From the NCBI RefSeq assembly GCF_027942865.1, contig NC_134514.1, forward strand, positions 16,725,965 to 16,789,964: 64,000 bases of DNA, read 5' to 3'. Made by a program: the position numbers and the translations under genes. The notes under the pieces are model-generated. The model had not been told where the DNA came from and did no database searches. It worked only from the letters and a program-made list of their open reading frames with translations. Positions 42,001 to 54,000 of this stretch are shown one piece after another. The stretch is from Odontesthes bonariensis. Lineage: Eukaryota; Chordata; Actinopteri; Atheriniformes; Atherinopsidae. Positions within the stretch are counted from its first letter, which is position 1. Every line of letters starts with the position of its first letter.

Positions 42001-45000
42001 TGGAAACCACCCTCTGTCAAGTCACTGCAGTATACCATGACCTTTGCATGAGTTTGCATGAGGTATCCAATGACTACATGGGAGTGGTACGTGTAGAGAT
42101 GGAAAGACTCGCGTACTGTGACTGCTTTGTGTTGCAAACAGTTTTTGTGCTCCAGGTGCTGCTGGGATTTAAACCCTGACCCAGGCCTCCAAACGAAAGA
42201 TGATGCTCTGCAATCAGCAGCTTGCTTTGTGAAAGGAACAATGAAGGTTTGCTTTCTTAGTGGATGGATGCTTAATCCTGAATACATGTGTACGCGTTCA
42301 TGTACATGCGCACGCGTCCTCCTATTTCACTTGTCACCAGGCCGCATGCTCGTTGATGTTGTTGTTCATATTATCAGGGGAATAAAGTGAAGACATTGAA
42401 CCTTTTCATTTGTATTAGAAGTATGTGGGTGCTGAGCACGAGATAATCAGTAGGGAAGAGAATTTTTAAGTGTAAAGATGGAGCTGGAGAGCTGCTCAGG
42501 AATTGAAAGCACAGCAGCATATTCAGTGGTCTCATGATGTATTTTTAGATATCCAAATGTAAAAATATTCACGAAATTGCCGTTATTTGCTTAATTGAGC
42601 CTGCATGCTTGCTTGATTGAATAAATCCAACTCTATTGTCTGCCAAAAAAAAAAAAAATATATAAACACAGTTGCTTGTTTACACATCAAATGATTATGG
42701 AGCTGCATGTTTATGTGAAGTTGAAGTCTCTGGCAGCCACATTCGCTCTTCCTGGTTGAAGGATCTCTTGCTGAAACAGCTTTATAGTTCTGGTTTGTAA
42801 CATTTTGAATTATCTATTGGCTGAAAGGGACCGTAATGTTCAGACATAACTTGTTAGGGTAACATTGATCCCTCTCCTTACCAGTTTGCCATGCTACCAC
42901 CACCACCACCACCACGTCACCACAGTAACCCAGTAGCTTTGCACAGCCACCACAGGAAGGCCGTCTGAAAAATGTTAAGTTGATTTCTATTTGTAATATA
43001 GGCAGGTATCTGTCACTACTACCCACACACTGTGCAGTTATTATCAACTATTCTGTTTAGGTTTTTTTTGTTGTTTTTTGTGAATGATGTCAGGAAAATA
43101 ATTTAAAGCAAGCTAAACATAGAATGTATTGTTTGATAAAGTCTGTCTACCAACCAGAACACTATGACACCGCTTAATAAAATAAACAAAACAAACAGCA
43201 AGTCTTTTGGTTTTTTTCTTCTTTTTTTTTTTGCTGAGAAATAACCATCTGCTGTGATCAGGCTGTGATATTAGTGATAGGCCAGACAACCATAACAATG
43301 AGCTGAAAGATGCTTAGATAGTTCACAGAGCTAAGGCCTCCTGGTGCCTGTGCTAACAGTCAAGATTGTGCTAAGCAGTATCATGATAATCATGAGTTAA
43401 AAAACTTGGTATGTAGGATGTGAATATGAATGTAGACACATGATTTGATCCAAATTGGTCATATTATTACACAATATGCTCATAGTTCAGTGATGATTTT
43501 AATGTAAGAAAGGAATCGACGCTAGTTACAAATCTTTACAAGTCAACAGGAAAGAGTTTAGTGTAACTAGTCTCAGAATACATGCTGTAATTATTCCCTC
43601 TGCTGAGATCTCACGTAAGTGATTTTCAGGGGGAGACGGCGATTACAATTTGAGAGAAATGGAGGAGAGAAAAGACTAACTGTTCATGCACTGATGTCTT
43701 TTGCATTTATTCATTTTCCAAGAGAATTGACTGGCTGGAAGTTGGGACTTTTGCCTGTGTTGCAGGTTAGGGGTTTCAGAATAGGTTGCCACGGTTACAT
43801 GCCCTTAAAGGAGTGAACCTTTGAAACCCTGGAAACCCAGGGTTGAACCCAAAGTGACTTCACTAAGCCACTAACCTCATTTCATCATTCAGGCCCCTGC
43901 TGATAGTTCTCAGTAAGAGAAGACATCCAGACATAAAACAGTAAACGTAGCCCTTTTTGGAGATAGTCATTTCCTGTATATAATGCATTTTATTCTCTGT
44001 CCTTTTACCGATCTCCATTTGCTTCCAGGCAGACTGCTTACCACATTTAGAAAAATACTGTCAAATGTAACTTTTCCACTTGACTCTAGAGTAGACATTT
44101 AAATCTCAGGCTCCGTAATTGTGCGGTAATTTCTGAAAATGATTGTCAGTGAACCAGAAGTAGCGTTTGCTACTGATGGTTGTGGTTACTGTGAATTAAA
44201 TTGTCTATGCAATAAAAAAAAAAAAAAAACATTACGTTTTTCAAACCACACTATCATTAAGCTGTGTAGAAAACATGAGAAAAGGAGAAGATGTGTCAGG
44301 TCTGGATGACTTGGACAAATCTGATCATGTTTATCTGATGCTGCATCCTTTCAGTTATAAGCAAATAATCAATCTCTCTGATAGTTTTATAGCCCACACC
44401 TAATGGTATATTGCATTAACTAAATGAGAAAAAGATATTGATTTTGGCAAATGGAATTAGGTTTGAGTCTGTCTTTCTTTTTCGGGATATCGATCAGCAA
44501 GCCAATCAATAGCTTCCTCGAGACTCATTTGCTCTGATGCTCATGCTCTATAGTGAGGAAGTGGCTCATTGTTAACAGCTGTTCAGGATACCATATACTG
44601 TAGTTTAGTTTTGTTTGGTGTTGATTACAGCATTACAAGGATGGTCTATGAATTATTCATTTATTTTTTGTTTATATCAACAAAGCACACAAACATATGA
44701 GTGATGAGCGAGTAGAGCAGCATATAGGTCAACAGTGGAAAGTATGAAGCTGTATCTGAATGCTCCAGAAGATGAACAACATTGACATACTGTCTCTACA
44801 GAGTACAGATTTTTACTACCGAGTTAGCTGGAACATGTCTGCAAGAAAGCCAGAGCAAACAGTGCCAGTCTTTCCTATTGGCAATACAGGTGGTGGCCAG
44901 GGGCACTGTCTACTGGCCACTGTAGCAAGACATAATGCACGACTTTACCTCAGAGATAATCTTATTAGCATGAAATTCAAGAGGTAACTTGAGCTAACTC

Positions 45001-48000
45001 AAGAGGTAAATTGTGTCACGCTCTGAGCTGGAAATTGATTTTCATGCATTTATTTCATCACGCCTGGATGATTGTAATTCTTCGTTAAAGCAAAAGCTTC
45101 TCGGAACAACTGCAGGCTGTTCAGAACGCTGCTGCAAGGCTTCTAGCTAAGTCCTCTAAGTACTCACATGTCACACCGTTGCGAATTCAGCTGCACTGGC
45201 TCCCCTTCAACTTCAGAGTCCACTTTAAGATACTGGTTTTGACTTTTGGAGCTCTGCACGGAGAAGCGCCAGCGTACATCAGAGGACTTTTACATCAAAA
45301 CGTCCCAGCAGGTCCCTGAAGTCAAGGGATCAGGGCCTGCTGGCTGCACATCATACAAGTTTAATACAAACTAATGGAGACAGAACTTTTGCAACTGTGG
45401 CCCCCAGACTCAGCTACTCTCTCCCGCTGAGCCTGAGATCTGTGGACTTTGTGATCTCTTTTAAAAAGCAGCTAGAGACTTTTCTCTTTAAACCCGCTTT
45501 TGGTTAACTTTTCTTTTTATGTTTTTTGTTCTAGCGTTTTATTGTGAAGCACTTTGTGATATTTATCTTGAAAGGTGCTATACAAATTTAATTTTACTTT
45601 ACTTCACTTTACTTTAAGCTAAACATATTACAATTTGAATTCCTTGAAACTCAAAGTATTTTAAAATGTTCCTTTCTTTGCTTGTTCATATTCTTATCTT
45701 ATTTTTAAAGTCTTCCACCATAATTATTGATTTCATCAGTTTATTAGTTGTAGCCTGTAACGTTTCCATTTATTACGAGAGGTTAATACCAATTTCTGAC
45801 TCTATTGGGTGCTTGTGATAACGTTCACTTAGGCCTTTAAACAGGTTTTTACCAGTATTGGGGGCAAATTCTATGGACATTTACATCCTCTACATATGTC
45901 CTACTGGAAAATCTCTGAAAATGTTCAGGTCTGCACAATGCTTGTGGGAAAACGACGCTGGTGTCATTAGTGCTTTGTATATATATGATTTGTAATAGGC
46001 GTTATCAGGACTTAGTTCACTTAGTCACAACTGCTGCAAGAAAGATGTCAGCAAATCTTCCTCCTGCCATTTACTGACCTCACTATCACATCATGTAATG
46101 CTCTCCATATTTGTCTTTTGGTTTCCTAACATGTGTGCCAATAGTTATTTTTCTATCCATCAGCTGCTTCACTGTTCACACAGTATTGCGTGCGCTGTGC
46201 TCCACACCCAAGTGTAGAGTTTCTCAATTATAGGGCTGGGACCCTTTTGTCGAGTCATTTTAAACTGTCAAAAAGGTCAAATGAAAAAAATTAGAAGAGT
46301 ACAAAATGGTATGTGGATGAATGCTGAAACCAGAATCCTTTTATTTGATTAATAATTGATTGTAACATTAACATTTCATGAATTACACCACACTTAAGTT
46401 TACGTAATTATTTGGGAGCTATATTCAGGATGAGCGAAACGTAGTTTAGAAAAGGAGTTTTTAGTATTTGAAAGGCTTTTTCCAGGTCCACCAGTTTCCT
46501 CTCACAGTCCAAAGACGTACATCATATCATGGTTCAGAATGTGTAAGTGTGCACTGTCGTATTTCTATGGATGGTAGCTTTGTGATAAATGGTGCAACAT
46601 TTTTTGGTAACTATTGAATGAAGTCTGTTTTTTATGGCTGCACTACAGGAATGTTTTAATTTAAATGAATTTATAGCTCCTACTTTGAAGTTACTTTCCC
46701 AGCATGAGGGGAACAGCCTGTGGCGACCCACCAGCATGAGAAAACATGTTAACTTTGGTAAAACTTTGCTAATATACATGACAGCTCTTGACATTAGCCT
46801 GTAAAAAAAAAAAAAATACAAATGGAATGACAGCGAGGCTCAGGGTTAAAGGGGAACTCCGGGGCATTTGAAGCGCGTTTCCATTGCTAGAGGTTGTCAA
46901 ATACTGATAGTAGGACACAGAGAGGTGCAAATCTGCGCTCCCTGTGTGGAGATCGCGCTGTTCGCACAGCGTGTCATGCGAGGCTAATACGTGGTGGCTA
47001 AGGGGCAACTGCTAACCCTTCCACGTAAAACAACAACTTGCACATAGCAGAAACGTCACACCACTTTATAAACCATCCGACAATAAAGTCACAAGCCTTA
47101 CCATCAAAACCATATGCATGGTTCTCACATTACTGGCATGGGGACGTTACAAAACAACTTTATAAACAGCATGTAACTCACCGGCTGGTTGGGCTCGCGC
47201 ATGTGAAAGCCCAAAAGAGTCGATGGACGATAATCACATATACAAAACAATTATTTTCTCTAGAAAAACTGCGTTCAAGTATTTAAAACATTACAACAAT
47301 ACATGCCCAGTAATATTGTTGTAATGTTTTAAATACTTGAACGCAGTTTTTCTAGAGAATATAATTGTTTTGTATATGGGAATTTTCGTCCATCGACTCT
47401 TTTGGGCTTTCACATGCGCGAGCGTACAACTAACCGGTGAGTTACATGCTGTTTATAAAGTTGTTTTGTAACGTCCCCATGCCAGTATTGTGAGAACCAT
47501 GCATATGGTTTTGATGGTAAGGCTTGTGACTTTATTGTCGGATGGTTTATAAAGTGGTGTGACGTTTCTGCTATGTGCAAGTTGTTGTTTTACGTGGAAG
47601 GGTTAGCAGTTGCCCCTTAGCCACCACGTATTAGCCTCGCATGACAGGCTGAGCGAATAGCGCTATCTCCACACAGGGAGCGCAGATTTGCACCTGTCTG
47701 TGTCCTACTATCAGTATTTGACAACCTCTAGCAATGGAAATGCGCTTCAAATGCCCCGGAGTTCCCCTTTAACTCAGGTTTGACTTATCAATCAGTTCTT
47801 TTCTGCTTCACTTCAGCGTTTCTATCGACAGTCCAAGTGCAACATGAGTAAAATTCCACAAAAACGATATCCTGCAGGGAGCTTCCCAGTCCTCGTTGCC
47901 ATCAGAGATCCTTGAGAGCTGTTTAGTCTGAAAGCACCTATTCTTACCTCAGACAGGTTCCAGCCCCTTGTGCCCCTGTACAAGTTGAAGCAGGTATTCT

Positions 48001-51000
48001 TAAATGATGGATCCAACAATGAAGTAGATAAGAATATTTAAATATGACGTGACAAAGAAGTGAAGTCAAATTTGCTTTAGCAAAGTTGCAAATCAATGTC
48101 AGTTTTCATTTTTGTCCATCCAGTCAATTTAAGTCCAATAGTCACTTCTCTTTTATCTCCGTTTTTGGTCTCTGTGTAACTTCTGAGATCTGAAGCCGTA
48201 GGCGAATGAGATGCCTATAAAAAAATACTAAAAAAACAGGACAGGTTAAAATGACAGATTCATTTTCGCCCTTTGAACTGGAATCCAAGCTGGATCAAGC
48301 TGTTCCAACCCTCCTCAGTGCTAACTTGATAATCACATCTTCCTGGAAATTAAAGTACAAAAAGAACAATATGACACATCTTAGCAGCCGTGCTGGGAGA
48401 TATATGAGCTAATAAAAGTTGCCTGAGGCAGTAGAGAGCAATACAACACCCTCTCATCAAACAAACCATAAGGCAGAATGTGTTCATTATCTGTGGAGGA
48501 ACACATAAAAAGGGAAGCGGTTAACACACTGGTTCAATAAAACTATGATAAGGAAGACTCTTTGTTTGTCCAACTAGAAAACTTTGTAATTGTTAAGAAT
48601 ACTTGACATAAATGCGTGTTCTACAACACATGCAGAGGCTGGTGTTACGAAAAGGCAAACCAAGCTTCTACATATGTTGGGCGCCATTGTCCAAACCCTG
48701 CGTACTAATCTTGCCGCTACCATGCTGTAAGACCTCTTGGCTTGATAAAGATTATTCTGTCACGTTTGTTTCTTCAATCCCCAAAACAAAACCCAATCTG
48801 TTCAAAAGATGAGAAAGTCATCATAAACAACAATAATTCACCAACATACAGCATGAGATAATTAAAAGAAGAATGTTTTCACTCCAGTAATGAATATTCT
48901 ATCCCTCTTTTCTTATAAAGTTCAGCTGGCATCAGTTATGACTCACAGCAGTAAAAAAACAGATTAGATGAGTGGTCGCTCTGTGTCATGGCTTGGTTGG
49001 GTGTTCACTTTTCTGTCAAAAATATATATATATTTCAACAAATTTATCATTGTACTTTTTTTGGCAAGAGACATCCTAATGTCCCGTTTGTGATCTTTCC
49101 AAAATGTTTATCCTCAGCAAATGAAAGGACTTATTCCTTCAAAGAGTTAGAGCAGCATGCAGACAACTAGGGAATCAACAAATTTAACAAGATAATTGCA
49201 ACCAGGCAGCAGAGCAGATTTTGTGGCTTGGGATTTTCAGGACCATTGAACACTCAGCGATGTTTACTATAAATGATGGGAAGAATTTTTTTGTCACTCT
49301 CCTCTGCTCCCAGAGACTTGCACCGTCCTAAAAATACATTCCAAGTGATCCATCATTTTCACTAGCTTTATATTTTTAGACATCTGCCACTTACAGTATT
49401 TGGAACTCTGCAGAGGGAATATTTATTAAGGGCTAACAGGCCATTTGATTTAAAAAAAAAAAAAAAAAGCATGCGCTTATAGCCATGAGAGATACTTTTG
49501 TAATGATGGGGAAGAAAATCAACATCAAAAAATTTAAAATTGGATAGTTTGTCTGTGGATTAGGAGAAGAAAATGGCCCTAAGAAAATAGACTCAAAATG
49601 GGCCACACTTCTCCAAAACACTTGGGCGTTTACATTTTGCTTTTTTGGCTGTCTTACCAATTGTTGACGAATAGATTAATGCCACTTTTGTGTGCGTGCG
49701 ATATCTGAGGCTACAGCCAGCTGGCCGTTAGCTTAAAATAAACAGGCAAGTTACCAATCATTCTGTCTGTGCTGATGTATGCCCTCATGCAGGCTTCCAT
49801 TTGAGTTATTAGCCATTGTTTGCCTCGGTTGCTCTTTGCTGCTGATCCACAGCTGATGCCTGTCCAACAGTTGGCTCACAGATCTCTGGTCCCAGAAGAA
49901 GAACTCCACTCTGACAAATACTTATCACAAAGTGAACTACTTTGTGGTTGTTCTTAATTCACATTAAAATAATAGAGCAGAAATTAATGATGTATAACAA
50001 TGCTGTGAGTGGAAATAAATAAGTTAGAATCCCCATAGTAACATTAACATCTGCAGCACAGAGGCTGGTGTTACTAAAAGGCAAACCAAGCTCCTGCATT
50101 TATTCAAACCCTGCATAGTATTCTTGCTGCTGCCGCCATACTGTAAGGCCAAAACTGAAGGCCTGCAGTTCACAAAAACAATGTAATTATTTATTTGACT
50201 GTAACAGCAGCACATTAGACACATCTTATAATATGCACTCACTTATCTTTCCTTAAATTTGAAAGAAAATGATCTAGAATATTTTTGAATATATAATTCA
50301 TCCCAATTATGATCATTTTGCTAATCCAAATGACCAAGTCGATGCACCTGGACCCTATGTATGGTGGTTAGGTTAGAATTGTTGTCTCTCCGACTGAAAG
50401 ATGGGAAAAGGTCCAGTGTTTTCTGCGGCTGCTGTGTGTAAATCAGAATGTTCTCGGTGGACCATGATGTCTTTAAATAATCTTCAATGCATCAGTCACT
50501 CACACGTTGGTAGCTCAGAATGACATGTATCTTGCATTATAAAAGCATCTGGTGTGATGTGAGCAGAGCAGACGTAAAAGACAACAGAGCGGTGACTCTG
50601 AACAGCAGCACATACAGAGAACAGCAAGAAAAACTGATATAAAAGTGCCAGACTTAACTTAACTGTCTCACACTACTCACACTACGCTTCATGCTACTAT
50701 TGAAAAACTTGATGAATTCACCACTGAAACAGAAGTGGGTAATACTTCTGTAAGCTGAATTTACTTCAAATTCATTTCTGTGAACGACTGGGGCAAAATG
50801 TGACCCTGGAAGTTAATGAGTGGTAGCTGCAGTGCATCTGTCCCTGGATGCTTTGTGGCATGCTATTGCTGCGCCTTAAGGCTGTAGCATGGTTGCCGCA
50901 TCTGCTAGCACGAGCGGTGTTGATGACGTCACGATTTCATGCCGGTAATATATAGTGGCGCAAGTCGATGCGGCAGTAGTTGCAATTTTCTCCGTCACAG

Positions 51001-54000
51001 AGGTGGCGCTGCTACGTTAAGGTTACCGCTACTCTACAACGAAGAAAGTCAAGAAGAAAACAATGCCTCTGTCAAGAGCAGGAATACTGTCATTAATGAT
51101 ACTGCTGCAGTGTCGCGGCGGTGGCGGACCGTGACGTCAGAATGACGTTTCAGTCCTGACGCTTGCCTTGAAAAGACGGCGCAGCGCGTTGTCGTGCACC
51201 AGTCGATTTTTGTAACTAGGCTGTGCCGAGAATGACGAACCGGATGGACCAATTTGAGACCAGGCTCAGTCAGGAGGTACGTTTGTACAGGCACCTGTAC
51301 GAAACTGTAGTGAAACAGCACAGAGACCACGTAAACTCCCAAAACTGGTGGACAGAGATTGGCAGAACTTTGGGGAAAGAGGGAGAGTTCTGTAAGAATG
51401 TGTGGAAGAAGCTACGGGACAGATACGTGAAGACAAAGAGGAGGGCAGAGAATCGAAGTGGTGATGCCGGGGGCTTCAGACCTTCACCTCTTTTAACTGA
51501 ATTAAAAAATTAAAATGATTTGAATACTACAGGAGTATCATTAATGACAGTATTCCTGCTCTTGACAGCGGCATTGTTTTCTTCTCGACTTTCTTCGTTG
51601 TAGAGTAGCGGTAACCTTAACGTAGCAGCGACACCTCTGTGACGGAGAAAATTGCAACTACTGCCGCATCGACTTGCGCCACTATATATTACCGGCACGA
51701 AATCGTGACGTCATCAACACCGCTCGTGCTAAGAGACACGGCAACCATGCTAGAGCCTTGAGCCTGGTCTCAAATTGGTCCATCCGGTTCGTCGTTCTCG
51801 GCACAGCCAAGTTACAAAAATCGACTGGTGCACGACAACGCACTGCGCCGTCTTTTCAAGGCAAGCGCCATGCCTGAAACGTCATTTTGACGTCACGGTC
51901 CGCCACCGCCGTGTGCGACGCGTCAACTGTAACTCCGGCTTCACGAGTCTCAGGTGTTGAAAGCTTGTGGTCGAGCCTCGATAACAAATGTTGTTAAGCA
52001 TTTTATGCTTTTAAGGAGTAGCTCATTGGCTCTTTCGATTACAACATTCTTCTGTCTTCATCAAAAATATGGGGATGTGGTGTCATTCAAGGATCTCAAT
52101 AATCTTTGTTTAGTATAGCAAAATAGCAAAAGCAACCAAAAGCGACAGGAGAACCGGACACAAGTGACAACTTGTGCAATGTTGCTGAGAGCCACACATT
52201 GAGCTCAGCATTCTGTCACTCACACAACCCAAACATAGATAAATCTTTGACCTTGTCCTGGCAGCTGTTTTTATTTGGGTATATACTATGATATATTCTC
52301 CCTGATTCACAGAGTTTAAAAACTTTGTTTCACTGATAGATATATACGTCACATTTTGCAGAGCTGTGTAGCGGTTGGAGTTTAACCGACTATACGCTGG
52401 ACTAGTAGAGTATAGAAATGAAAGTATTTATTTCCAGCGTATCTGATTGCCTGACCCCTGGCCAAGATAAACATCTTGACCAATGAACAAAGTGGGCACA
52501 AATGTTATCACATCCCCATAACTCACAAATTGTTGTCACAAGTGATAGGAATGATAGATAAACCTACAAAAATAGGAGCCATGTGCAGCACAATTATTTC
52601 AAGTGGAAGCTGTCTTTGCCAATGAAAATAAAAAGAGGCAGTTTAGAATGTTCAGCTGTGGAAATAGCATTTTCCGGTGGCTGTCTGGGAGAATGTGTCA
52701 CAAACAGCTTAAAACGAACAATATTCAAACATATATCTGTCAACAGTAATCATGCTTAAGCTCAAGTTGTCGTTTTCTGTCGTCATGATCAATTATGTTA
52801 TTTTTCCTCAAATGCCGTCTTCTAACAAACATCTTTAAGAATATAATTCAAAGTGATTTCAAAGTGCATGTTTCATGTTAACAATTCCCCACCAAACACC
52901 AGCGATGGAGGAACTGCAGCCGTGCTGTTGCCACAGATATTGCAACATGACTCAACTTTTTTTTTTTCGCCACGCATTGGCACATTTCAGCCCACGTCAT
53001 ATCCGACATCCTCCGCCTCGAAAGTTGAGTTTCCATGCTTTCTTCCACTTCATATTTGGTGTTCATCTTCCGTTTTTTGTTTTTCTTTCTGTCAACAGTT
53101 TCATTTAGTTTAGAACAGTTTCATCAGTTCTTAAAGCAACTCCCACAGCTTCTCAACAAAAATGCAATAATTACACATTCACACAAAAAAGCACGTGTTT
53201 TATGGCGTCCTATTTTTCACATTCACGTTTATTTTTATAGTGTGGTCACTTATTGATTAAACCGAGTGACAGTGATTCTGCTGACTATTTAGTTTTTTTC
53301 TCCCCTCTCTAATCCATTTGGCAAAGTGCTGGGAAAAGGTCTAATAGCATAAGGAAACTCACTGCAGCGATCTTAAAAGAGGAAACTCGCTAATGGACTT
53401 TCCGACGGTGTAATTCCCCACATGAAACTTTGTCTGAAGATAAACATTTGCTGTCACTTTAAACCAGCCTGTGTTCCTGAAACAGTACAAATATTCATAT
53501 AATGTGACAAGTGTAAATTAAACAATCCCCACAGGGATATCCTTCTTTGATCATTTTCTCTTTCCAGTAAACAGTGAATTTGTTCTTCCTCAATGCAAGT
53601 TTTCTCAGAAACCACCTCCTTGGTAACTTGGCAAAGAAAAATTCCCTCTATGTTTTGGCACATGCTGCTAACCTTTGCAATATATTTGCAATTTATAGTA
53701 CCTCTGCATTGCACGACTCACAATCAGCACAACCTTTGCATTCAGGAACTCAGCTTCAACATTAGGTCAACATCATCAACTGACATTAAGAGAGGCATAT
53801 ACTATATATGTAGCTTCTGGTTTGGTTACAAGAAATAAAGGATGGGCAGTGATATTAGATTATAAAGATATGGCAAAGGTGCAGATGTGAAGTCCAAAGG
53901 AAGGAAGGAAGCTACATGACAGATAGCTATATAAAGTGACAAAAACTTTTTCACTATGCTGTACGTCACCTCACTTACATGACTATCTGTCTTATCTGTA

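Larger units (their letters stand above)
35554..44989 (+). other. ptgir: ptgir large intron, proximal part
   Basis: First 9.4 kb of the 23.4-kb intron. It holds a (GT)14 run at 36071-36098, an ATATATAT patch at about 38118-38156, a CCA triplet tract at 42895-42915 and several A or T runs. No nested gene could be supported on either strand, and the short frames here have no recognised domain. Confidence 0.6.
47773..50872 (+). other. ptgir: ptgir intron, central part
   Basis: About 3.1 kb of intron. A segment of about 90-100 bp is present twice in the same orientation (48634-48731 and 50061-50148), sharing GAGGCTGGTGTTAC and AAAAGGCAAACCAAGC and ending CTGTAAG. Poly-A at 49451-49468. No gene was seen. 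Confidence 0.55.

Noticed and set aside
42118..42287. Possible degenerate tRNA-derived SINE on the minus strand (GGTTTAAATCCC resembles a B box)
   Set aside because: No A box at the right distance and no bounded ends.
47038..47286. 82-codon frame in the ptgir intron
   Set aside because: It lies wholly in one arm of the palindromic TTAA element and has no domain.
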